Source of the DNA: Deltaproteobacteria bacterium
Lineage (GTDB): Bacteria > Myxococcota_A > UBA796 > UBA9615
Length of the DNA stretch: 8,004 bases
Direction of reading: 5' to 3'
NCBI GenBank assembly: GCA_029261955.1
Contig: JAJDAI010000017.1
Location: forward strand, 1-8,004
Under the pieces are notes generated by a model, which had not been told where the DNA came from, ran no database searches, and was given only the letters and a program-made list of their open reading frames with translations. Position numbers and translations under genes: made by a program. This document shows positions 1 through 5,903 of the stretch, piece by piece (within the stretch, counting starts at the first letter, position 1; every line of letters starts with the position of its first letter).

Positions 1-1
1 C

Positions 2-1183
2 AACGGCGACGACGACGACTCCGCGCCGCCGGTCGGGGACAGCCTCGACACGATCACGCGGAGCGATCGCCCGTCGAAGCGCAGCGAGGTGCTCGCGATC
101 TCGGACGCGAAGACCGGCGCCATCGCCATCTTCGGCGGGAACCACGGCCCCATCGTGAGCCAGATCCCCCGCGCGGACTACCTCGACGAGACCTGGGTCT
201 TCGAGCCCGGCGCCGGCTGGGAGCAGATCTCCGGTGCTGGCCCCTCCGCCCGCGGTCGCTACGCCGCCGCGCAGGATCCGGCGGGTCGCATGCTCATCTT
301 CGGTGGGCGCTGGCGCGAGGCCGGCACCACCGGCAACTACACGCTGCACAACGACCTGTGGGCCTTCGACTTCGCCAGTCAGACCTGGACGGAGCTGGAC
401 TCGGGCTCGGGCACGGCGCCCAGCGGACGCTACTACCCGGTCTCGGCCTGGGACGCGAAGGGCGAGGCGCTCTACGTCTACGGCGGCGCGACCAACGCGA
501 ACGCGCTGGTCATCAACGCCAGCTCCGAGCTGTGGAAGTGGACGGCGAGCGACGGCTGGACCGAGCTGTCGACCTCGGGTCAGGTGCCGTCCACGCGCGT
601 CTTCTTCGGAGGCGCGCACGACGCCGCGCGCAACAAGCTCTGGATCTTCGCGGGCCAGGTCGGTGACTTCCAGTCGCTCGCCTACAACGACCTCTACTCC
701 CTCGACCTGAACACGGGGAACTGGACGATGGAGCACAGCGGCGGCTCGTCGGCGCCCTTCACGCGCATGCACCCGCACCTGCTGTTCGACGCCGCGCGCG
801 ACCGCGTCGTGCTCTTCGGCGGCCACACCGACATCGGCGACGGCAACGACCTGTGGAAGTTCGAGGGCGGCTCCTGGGACTTCATCTACGAGGCCGACCG
901 CTTCACCGGCAACGGCCTGGGCTGCCTGGACAACCCGTCCGAGGTGCCGGCGGACTACGTCGAGCAGGACCTGACCGCGCCCGAGCGCCGGCACCGCGCC
1001 ATGGCCACCATCTCGCTCGACAACATCTGGATCTTCGGCGGCATGCACGCCGAGTGCAGCGATCACCTCGACGACACCTGGCGCTACGACCTCGACTCTG
1101 ACAGCTGGCACGAGCTCATCGAGGCCCGCACGGGCGAGAGCTGCGCGCGCCGCGCCGACGATTGCGAGTGCCTGTGCCTGTGA
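2..1183 (+). CDS. Kelch-repeat beta-propeller protein, probably exported (5' end missing)
   Basis: The frame is open to the left edge, so the true start lies outside the window. The first in-frame start-like codon, GTG at 89, falls just before the first Kelch motif and is unlikely to be real because coding-like sequence precedes it. The visible 393 residues begin with an Asp-rich, Pro/Ser linker (NGDDDDSAPPVGD), typical of the stretch after a lipoprotein cysteine or signal peptide. Six Kelch motifs follow, with hydrophobic-x-G-G cores near fragment residues 43 (IFGG), 99 (IFGG), 159 (VYGG), 215 (IFAG), 271 (LFGG) and 344 (IFGG). Spacing is about 56-60 residues, with a longer Cys-containing last interval. 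Each blade has the paired aromatic pattern (D/E)xWxF...W. Six blades suggest a full propeller, a fold mostly used for protein or glycan binding; the ligand is unknown. The tail CARRADDCECLCL is Cys-rich. The stop overlaps the next start (TGATG), implying co-translation. Confidence 0.88.
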   Translation, partial: NGDDDDSAPPVGDSLDTITRSDRPSKRSEVLAISDAKTGAIAIFGGNHGPIVSQIPRADYLDETWVFEPGAGWEQISGAGPSARGRYAAAQDPAGRMLIFGGRWREAGTTGNYTLHNDLWAFDFASQTWTELDSGSGTAPSGRYYPVSAWDAKGEALYVYGGATNANALVINASSELWKWTASDGWTELSTSGQVPSTRVFFGGAHDAARNKLWIFAGQVGDFQSLAYNDLYSLDLNTGNWTMEHSGGSSAPFTRMHPHLLFDAARDRVVLFGGHTDIGDGNDLWKFEGGSWDFIYEADRFTGNGLGCLDNPSEVPADYVEQDLTAPERRHRAMATISLDNIWIFGGMHAECSDHLDDTWRYDLDSDSWHELIEARTGESCARRADDCECLCL

Positions 1184-1716
1184 TGCGCCTGCTCCTGGCG
1201 ATGGCCCTGCTGGCCGGATGCGAGCCGACCGGCGGCAACGGCGGCGAGGGTGACCCGATCGTCGAGATCGGGACCGGCGAGTACGAGTTCGAGGCGATCA
1301 CCGAGGGCCAGGAGCTCCAGGTCATCCAGGGGCCGCAGGGCGGCTTCCACGTGCTCGGCTCCATGCGCAGCCAGGGTCTGGTCGCCGGCGACCGCGACGA
1401 TCTGGCCAACGCCGACAACCCGACCGTCACCTTCGACGTGGTGATCGACGGGACGTCCTACATCCTCTTCGAGCAGGGCGAGAGCACGGCCGAGTACACG
1501 CAGGGGCTCGACCCCAGCCAGGAAGCCGACGAGGGCTGGTCGCACGAGATGACCGGCCGGCTGGTGAAGCTCGACATCGTCGAGGACGACGAGGTGGCCG
1601 ACCTGGACGCGACCGTCAGCGTGACCGTCGCCGACGTGGAGGGGGACAGCGCGAGCGACTCCGTCGAGGTGCTGCTGGTGCCGCACCCCTTCAATGAGGG
1701 CGCGTTGGGGCGGTGA
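1183..1716 (+). CDS. Small secreted lipoprotein of unknown function
   Basis: I chose ATG 1183 because it gives a textbook lipoprotein signal: MRLLLAMALLAGC, with lipobox LLAGC and Cys13 as the predicted lipidated residue. An in-frame TTG at 1162 would put a polar extension ahead of the signal. The ATG shares its A with the TGA of the Kelch gene, and no strong ribosome binding site is seen, so translation is probably coupled. After Cys13 comes a Gly-rich linker (EPTGGNGGEGD), then about 150 acidic, beta-rich residues with no Cys and no membrane segment. The segment GEYEFEAITEGQELQVIQGPQGGFHV resembles a GPQGG(Y/F)HV stretch that I recall from Myxococcota lipoproteins; this is memory, not a search. 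The second half (VTFDVVIDGTSYILF ... ATVSVTVADVEGDSASDSVEVLLVPH) reads like an immunoglobulin-like beta sandwich. The protein is 177 residues and complete. Pairing with the Kelch gene suggests a shared envelope role; the function is unknown. Confidence 0.85.
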   Translation: MRLLLAMALLAGCEPTGGNGGEGDPIVEIGTGEYEFEAITEGQELQVIQGPQGGFHVLGSMRSQGLVAGDRDDLANADNPTVTFDVVIDGTSYILFEQGESTAEYTQGLDPSQEADEGWSHEMTGRLVKLDIVEDDEVADLDATVSVTVADVEGDSASDSVEVLLVPHPFNEGALGR

Positions 1717-1764
1717 GGGGGTCCTGAGCGGGTGAGTCCGTGCTCCAGCCTTCGGGCGCCGCAG

Positions 1765-1800
1765 CCTCGATGTCCTGACCCCCCTCGATGTCCTGACCCC
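1765..1800. repeat. Perfect 2-copy tandem repeat, 18-bp unit
   Basis: The unit CCTCGATGTCCTGACCCC occurs at 1765-1782 and again, identical and directly adjacent, at 1783-1800. It lies between the lipoprotein stop and hflX. GGGGTC at 1717-1722, immediately after the stop, is the inverse complement of the GACCCC ending each copy (1777-1782 and 1795-1800), so the 84-bp block 1717-1800 has short inverted ends. A small hairpin (CCGGA-AGC-TCCGG) follows at 1818-1830. The repeat could be a slippage product, part of a small REP-like or MITE-like dispersed element, or a binding site. Only the repetition itself is certain. Confidence 0.8.
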
Positions 1801-1859
1801 GCCGCCAGGAACCCGCCCCGGAAGCTCCGGAAGGGTGTAGAAGTCCGCCCCCTTCGCCT

Positions 1860-1863
1860 GGAG
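1860..1863 (+). promoter_or_regulatory. Candidate Shine-Dalgarno (GGAG) for an ATC-initiated hflX
   Basis: GGAG sits 7 nt before an in-frame ATC at 1871-1873, which is near-optimal spacing. The hflX frame has no ATG, GTG or TTG between the upstream stop TAG (1838-1840) and GTG 1988, yet the sequence from about 1880 encodes the conserved HflX N-terminus. This motif is therefore the best visible candidate for where translation begins. Four-base matches are common by chance, so it is only suggestive. Confidence 0.35.
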
Positions 1864-1870
1864 CTGCCCC

Positions 1871-3223
1871 ATCTCTCGTCCCCGCGCTGTCCTCGTCGGA
1901 GTCCTCGTCCCTGGCCGCGCTCCCGAGGAGCTCGACGCCAGCCTGGACGAGCTCGGCCGCCTCTGCGACACGCTGGGCATCGAGCCCGTGGGCCGGCTCA
2001 CGCAGCGGCGCCCGGGGCTCAAGTCGGCGAAGCTGCTGGGGGACGGGCGGCTCAAGGAACTCGCGGGGTGGACGGGCGGGACGGGCGTGGTTCACCGGGG
2101 CCCCGCCGGGAAGCAGAAGTCCGAGCCCGAGGAGGACGGGCCGGGCGAGCCTGAGCAGCCGGAGGACGAGCCCCCGCGCGCCGAGATCGTGGTGGTGGAC
2201 CACGAGCTCACGCCCAGCCAGCTCCGCAACCTCAAGGCCGCGACCGGGGTGGAGGTGCTCGACCGCAACGGCGTGATCATCGAGATCTTCCACTCGCGCG
2301 CGAAGTCGGCCGAGGCGCGCCTGCAGGTGGAGCTGGCGCGGCTTCAGTACCTGGCGCCGCGGCTGCGCGAGCTGGGCGGGCCGTCGGAGCGGCAGCGCGG
2401 CGGGGTCGGAGGCAAGGGCGCCGGCGAGACGAGCTTGGAGCTGGGCCGTCGCGAGGTGCGAGACCGCATGGCGCAGGTCCGGCGTGAGCTGAAGGCCCTC
2501 GATGGTGTGCGCGGCCTGCGCAGCGACGGGCGCTCCGAGGTGCGGCAGGTGGCGCTCGTGGGCTACACGAACGCCGGCAAGTCGTCGCTCATGCGCGGGC
2601 TGACGGGCGCCGAGCCCTACGTCGCCGACCAGCTCTTCGCGACCCTCGACACGACCGTGCGTCGGCTCTCGCCGGCGGTGTCCCCACCGATCCTCGCCAC
2701 CGACACCGTGGGCTTCATCAAGGACCTGCCCCACAGCCTGGTCGCCTCCTTCCGCTCCACGCTCGATGCGGCGCTCGAGGCGGGCCTGCTGCTGCACGTG
2801 GTGGACGCGAGCGACCCGACCTGGCCCGAGCAGGAGGAGGTGACCCGAGCGGTCCTCGGCGAGATCGGCGGCGATGAGCTGCCCCGCCTGCTCCTCTTCA
2901 ACAAGTGCGACCGCATCACCCCCGAGCAGGAGGCGGCGCTGAAGTTGCAGCGCCCCGACGCCTGGTTCACGGCTGCCCACGAGCCCGCCCGCCTCGCGGA
3001 CCTGCACGGTCGCATCGCGGGCTGGTTCGCCGAGGTGGACCCCGAGGCCGAGCTCTTCGTCCCCTGGGCCCGGGCGGCGGTGATGGGCCAGGTCCACGCG
3101 GCCGCGACGGTGGTCTCCGAGTCCTTCGAGGAGGACGGCGTGCACTACCGGCTGAGGGCACCCGCAGACGTGGTGGGCAGGCTCCAGGCGGCTGCGGGCG
3201 AGGTGGAGGACGCCGGCTCCTGA
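1871..3223 (+). CDS. hflX: GTPase HflX, ribosome-associated
   Basis: HflX is a conserved GTPase that binds the 50S subunit and, in E. coli, splits stalled ribosomes under stress. Counting from ATC 1871 (450 residues): an N-terminal beta-strand AVLVGVLVP near 6-14, then a QRR...LGDGRLKEL segment near 45-64 and VVVDHELTPSQLRNL near 107-121. Next comes the HflX glycine segment GGVGGKGAGETSLE at about 177-190. The G domain has G1 GYTNAGKSS (231-239), switch I LFATLDTT (255-262), G3 DTVGF (278-282) and G4 NKCD (344-347). An HflX-type C-terminal domain follows. E. coli HflX is 426 residues; the excess is mainly a Pro/Glu-rich insertion at about 75-103. The start is uncertain: GTG 1988 is the first usual start codon but would remove 39 residues including the first strand, so I extended to ATC 1871, which has GGAG 7 nt upstream. 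A frameshift or sequence error is the alternative. Identity is certain; the 5' end is not. Confidence 0.95.
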   Translation: MSRPRAVLVGVLVPGRAPEELDASLDELGRLCDTLGIEPVGRLTQRRPGLKSAKLLGDGRLKELAGWTGGTGVVHRGPAGKQKSEPEEDGPGEPEQPEDEPPRAEIVVVDHELTPSQLRNLKAATGVEVLDRNGVIIEIFHSRAKSAEARLQVELARLQYLAPRLRELGGPSERQRGGVGGKGAGETSLELGRREVRDRMAQVRRELKALDGVRGLRSDGRSEVRQVALVGYTNAGKSSLMRGLTGAEPYVADQLFATLDTTVRRLSPAVSPPILATDTVGFIKDLPHSLVASFRSTLDAALEAGLLLHVVDASDPTWPEQEEVTRAVLGEIGGDELPRLLLFNKCDRITPEQEAALKLQRPDAWFTAAHEPARLADLHGRIAGWFAEVDPEAELFVPWARAAVMGQVHAAATVVSESFEEDGVHYRLRAPADVVGRLQAAAGEVEDAGS

Positions 3224-3280
3224 GGCCTGACCGGCGAGTTGCCGCCGCGGGGCTCGGTCGCGTTTCCCTGTTCGGTGCTC

Positions 3281-3286
3281 TAGCGT
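3281..3286 (+). promoter_or_regulatory. Possible -10 box (TAGCGT) for a leaderless transcript
   Basis: TAGCGT fits the TANNNT core of a sigma70-type -10 element and ends 7 nt before ATG 3294, so transcription would begin at or beside the start codon. There is no Shine-Dalgarno sequence before that ATG, as expected for a leaderless message. No convincing -35 is seen at the usual distance. The identical short layout (TGCTAGCGT...ATG) is one I associate with some Myxococcota intergenic regions, from memory only. Confidence 0.3.
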
Positions 3287-3293
3287 CCCCGCC

Positions 3294-3884
3294 ATGATTC
3301 CGCTGCCCCTGGTCGCCGACCTCATCGAGGACGAGCACTTCGAGGATCTCGACCTGCGCGGTGAGGTGCTCGCCGGCAAGGAGTTCCACGGGTGCACCTT
3401 CACGCGCTGCACCTTCGCCGCGGCCCGGCTCGAGCGCTGTCTCTTCGACCACTGCGAGGTCGAGGGGAGCGACTGGTCCGCCGTCCGGCTCGGAAACAGC
3501 AGCTTCAGGGCCGTCCGCTTCACCCAGTGTCGGGTCGGCGGGGTGGACTTCAGCGCGGCGAACCAGCTGATGTTCGAGGTTCGCTTCGAGGACTGCGTGC
3601 TGGACTTCAGTTCCTTCGTCGGCATGCGCCTGCACGGCCTTCAGGTGCTCTCCAGCCGGGCGCGGGAAGCTGACTTCACCGGAACCGACCTGACCGGGGC
3701 CTGCTTCGATGGCACCGAGCTGCGCGGCGCACGATTCTGGCGGACGACGCTGCACGACGCCGATCTTCGCGGGGCGAGCGCCTACGCGATCCAGCCCGAC
3801 AAGAATCGGCTGAAGGACACCCGCTTCTCGCTGGACGCGGCGCTCGATCACCTCGCCCTGCTCGGCATTCGAGTTCGAAGCTGA
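3294..3884 (+). CDS. Pentapeptide-repeat protein, McbG/Qnr-like
   Basis: This is a 196-residue protein made almost entirely of degenerate A(D/N)Lxx-type pentapeptides, e.g. CTFTRCTFAAARLERCLFDHCEVEGSDW and ADFTGTDLTGACFDGTELRGARF. These should fold as a right-handed quadrilateral beta-helix. The C-terminal ending (YAIQPDKNRLKDTRFSLDAALDHLALLGIRV) matches in pattern the capping helix of McbG (DINPEINRI...LKRMGVVV) and is close in style to the Qnr proteins, whose C-terminal helices make the dimer. McbG and Qnr bind DNA gyrase or topoisomerase and protect it from toxins or quinolones. Chromosomal relatives are widespread and mostly uncharacterised, so gyrase protection here is inference. There is no signal peptide or membrane segment, so it is presumably cytoplasmic. 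It starts 70 bp after hflX with its own possible promoter and converges on the methyltransferase gene. Confidence 0.9.
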   Translation: MIPLPLVADLIEDEHFEDLDLRGEVLAGKEFHGCTFTRCTFAAARLERCLFDHCEVEGSDWSAVRLGNSSFRAVRFTQCRVGGVDFSAANQLMFEVRFEDCVLDFSSFVGMRLHGLQVLSSRAREADFTGTDLTGACFDGTELRGARFWRTTLHDADLRGASAYAIQPDKNRLKDTRFSLDAALDHLALLGIRVRS

Positions 3885-3938
3885 TCCGGGCGTGGGCAGG
3901 ACCTCTCGGGGCTGAGCCAGCAGGCCGGTCCCCAGCCG

Positions 3939-4985
3939 CTACTCGGTCTCCAGCTCCCACACCTCGACGCGCTCCTTCGTCCTCCGCCTCCGCCCCTCCT
4001 CGTCCGGCGGATTCTTCACCTTGCGACACAGCTTCTGCACCAGCTTGAAGCGCCCTCGCGCCAGCTCCGCCTCGATGGGGTGGGGCACGTCGGGCTGCAC
4101 GAGCGCGATGATGTTCGAGAACACCAGGACGACCCGGCCACCCGGCGTGATCCGCGCGCGGGCCTGCTCGAAGAAGCGTTCGAAGAGGTCGTCCTCGAAG
4201 TAGAGCGCGCGATCGAGCAGCCCCTCCACGGGCCCCTGCGTCCAGGGCGGGTTGAAGACGATGAGGTCAGCTGGCGTGGGGTCGTCGCCGAGCAGGTCGC
4301 CGCAGAACAGCTCGATGGGCAGCGGCGCGGGGAAGCGCTTCAGCTCCCTCGCCACGCTCTCCAGGGCGTTGGGGTTGCAGTCGGTCGCGAGGATCTGCTC
4401 GAAGCGGCGACGGCACAGCATCAGGGCCAGCACGCCGCAGCCGGTGCCGACGTCGATGGCCCGCGTGCGAGGGCCCTCGTACCCGCTCAACCAGGTGGCG
4501 AACAGCTCGAGGTGGGACGTTCGCGTCGGGGCGTAGGTCCCGTAGAAGGGGTGCACGCGGTACCCGAGCACCGTCAGGTGCACGCCCTCCTCGTACAGCG
4601 TCCAGGCTCCGTGCAGGCTCTGGACCTCGACGAAGGGCAGCGCGAAGTGATCGAGCTCGGGGTACAGATCGGCGAGGAAGCCGATCTTGGCCGCCTCCGC
4701 CAGCATCACCCGGTGCGCCTCGATGGGCGCCAGCAGCCGCAGTGAGGCCTCACGCAAGGCGCGGCGGAAGGCCTGCCGAGCCGCGTAGGGGGCGTCCTCT
4801 CCGGGGGGGCGCAGCTGTCGGCGCAGGGCGTCGAGGATGTCCGCCCCCGTGCTGTACGCGTCCGTGACCAACAGGGTCTCGCCCTCCCGCAACCGCGCGG
4901 CAGAGCGCTCCACGGGCGTGCGCCGGTCCACCCGCTCCGCGGTGGGGCTCAGGACGGGTTCGGGTCGGTAGAGGCTTTGAGGCAT
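3939..4985 (-). CDS. Class I SAM-dependent methyltransferase with NPPW motif
   Basis: This 348-residue protein carries a C-terminal Rossmann methyltransferase domain. SAM-binding motif I is AIDVGTGCGVLAL (DVGTGCG at 178-184), the acidic end of strand 2 is LATDCNPNALE (Asp202), and catalytic motif IV is NPPW (245-248). (N/D)PP(Y/F/W) is typical of enzymes that methylate planar amide or exocyclic nitrogens, such as PrmC/HemK (glutamine) and rRNA or DNA N6-adenine or N2-guanine enzymes. The segment HPFYGTYAPTRTSHLEL at 145-161 sits where PrmC-type enzymes have a substrate-side loop. The N-terminal 140 residues match no family I recognise. The tail is basic (RRRRTKERVEVWELE), which could contact RNA. 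The start ATG at 4985 is the first in-frame codon, with only a weak GGCGAG just upstream. The gene stands alone, 117 bp downstream of ecfT on the same strand and convergent with the pentapeptide gene. The substrate cannot be named. Confidence 0.85.
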   Translation of the reverse strand: MPQSLYRPEPVLSPTAERVDRRTPVERSAARLREGETLLVTDAYSTGADILDALRRQLRPPGEDAPYAARQAFRRALREASLRLLAPIEAHRVMLAEAAKIGFLADLYPELDHFALPFVEVQSLHGAWTLYEEGVHLTVLGYRVHPFYGTYAPTRTSHLELFATWLSGYEGPRTRAIDVGTGCGVLALMLCRRRFEQILATDCNPNALESVARELKRFPAPLPIELFCGDLLGDDPTPADLIVFNPPWTQGPVEGLLDRALYFEDDLFERFFEQARARITPGGRVVLVFSNIIALVQPDVPHPIEAELARGRFKLVQKLCRKVKNPPDEEGRRRRTKERVEVWELETE

Positions 4986-5000
4986 GACTCGCCAGGCTGG

Positions 5001-5018
5001 TTCGGCGGCGGTGCCGAA
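5001..5018. other. Perfect 6-bp hairpin between ecfT and the methyltransferase gene
   Basis: TTCGGC (5001-5006) and GCCGAA (5013-5018) are perfect inverse complements around a 6-nt loop. The hairpin lies 15 nt before the methyltransferase start and about 85 nt beyond the ecfT stop, on the strand both genes use. No T-run follows on either strand, so it does not look like a classic intrinsic terminator. It could be a weak terminator for the ECF operon, a structure in the methyltransferase leader, or chance in GC-rich DNA. Confidence 0.3.
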
Positions 5019-5102
5019 GCGGGATTGTGCCTCAGCGGGCGGCCCGAGAACGGCCCGTGCCCCCTCGCGTGCGTCGCCTGGCGTGGTTTCTCGAGACGAG
5101 GC

Positions 5103-5903
5103 CTACAGCCACTGCCGCACGAAGCCGTAGAGCGGCCTCAGCGAGGGGATGTAGAGAACCTCGCTGCTGTAGAGCACGAAGAGCAGCCGCATCCCCACCG
5201 CGCCGAGGGTGAGCGCGATCGCGGCCCCGAGCACCGGCCACTCCCAGGCCGCGAGCTTCAGCGGGCGCCCGGACGAGCGCGGGGAGCTGGGGTCGAAGCC
5301 GCGGGAATCCAACGACTCCGCGAGCGATCGCGCCGTGCGCAGCGCTTCGGCGACCACGGGGCGAAGCATGGACAGCTCCAGGCGGAGCCAGGCCCAGGGG
5401 CTGCGCTGCCAGACCGGGCGTCCGCGCTGAGCCCGGGCGGCGCGCACCGCCATCAGGGTGCGGCCCGTGTCGGGCACGGTGCGCAGCGCAGTGGCGGCCA
5501 GGAAGGCCAGCTCGAAGGGCACGCGCAGGCGCCGAAGGGCCGCGTAGAGCCGGTCGGGCGGGGTCGAGGTGGCCACCGCGAGGCCCGCGAGCAGCGTGGC
5601 GACGAAGCGCAGGGACTGGATGAGCCCCCAGAAGACGCCCTCGCGCCAGATGGTGATCGGCCCCACCTCCAGCAGCGGCAGCCGGGGCAGGGCGCGGTAG
5701 AAGAGCCCCTGGGACAGCACCGTGCCCCAGACGACCGCGCCGATGGCGAGGCCGCCCCGCAGCCACCAGATCGGCGGGACGCGCAGGGCGAGCAGCGGCA
5801 GGGCGCAGAGCAGGCAGAGCAGGCCCAGGGACGCAGGCCGGTCCAGGCTCACGGCCAGCAGGCCGACGCAGAAGAGCAGCGCGAGGCGGGTGCGGGGATC
5901 CAT
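5103..5903 (-). CDS. ecfT: ECF transporter transmembrane component EcfT (CbiQ/YkoC family)
   Basis: EcfT couples the ATPases of an energy-coupling-factor importer to the substrate-binding S component in the inner membrane. The 266 residues show hydrophobic segments near 7-40, 50-70, 90-112 and 222-245. Between the last two lies the long cytoplasmic coupling region with the two diagnostic x-R-G motifs, AARAQRG (QRG at 159-161) and ESLDSRGFDP (SRG at 200-202). These are the places where EcfT helices press into the ATPase grooves; most family members have A-R-G or similar there. ATG 5903 is supported by GAGG at 5911-5914 with a 7-nt spacer, and by the TGATG overlap with the stop of the ATPase gene, so the two are translationally coupled. 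The length is normal for the family. EcfT is the last gene of the ECF set; a 117-bp gap follows before the methyltransferase gene. Confidence 0.92.
   Translation of the reverse strand: MDPRTRLALLFCVGLLAVSLDRPASLGLLCLLCALPLLALRVPPIWWLRGGLAIGAVVWGTVLSQGLFYRALPRLPLLEVGPITIWREGVFWGLIQSLRFVATLLAGLAVATSTPPDRLYAALRRLRVPFELAFLAATALRTVPDTGRTLMAVRAARAQRGRPVWQRSPWAWLRLELSMLRPVVAEALRTARSLAESLDSRGFDPSSPRSSGRPLKLAAWEWPVLGAAIALTLGAVGMRLLFVLYSSEVLYIPSLRPLYGFVRQWL

Noticed and set aside
1084..2055. A 323-codon minus-strand open frame across the lipoprotein gene and the hflX leader
   Set aside because: As a whole gene it is antisense to a lipoprotein with a perfect lipobox. Only its short segment near 1800-1872 looked protein-like, and that is listed separately as a weak finding.
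1732..2154. A plus-strand frame starting at GTG 1732 as the real 5' part of hflX joined by a frameshift
   Set aside because: Its translation before 1870 is Pro/Arg-rich and unlike any HflX N-terminus, and conserved HflX sequence already continues in the hflX frame back to about 1880, so no frameshift in the conserved part is needed.
1691..3625. A 644-codon minus-strand open frame opposite hflX and the pentapeptide gene
   Set aside because: It is antisense to two well-supported genes, its composition is Arg/Leu/Ala/Gly-heavy with no recognisable domain, and GC-rich DNA keeps such frames open.
3885..3938. Bidirectional terminator between the convergent pentapeptide and methyltransferase genes
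   Set aside because: Only a 4-bp stem (GCTG-AGC-CAGC) and a distant GGACC/GGTCC pair are visible, with no T-runs on either strand.
5089..5096. Palindrome TCTCGAGA just past the ecfT stop as an operator
   Set aside because: An isolated 8-bp palindrome in a GC-rich intergenic gap, with no second copy, is expected by chance.
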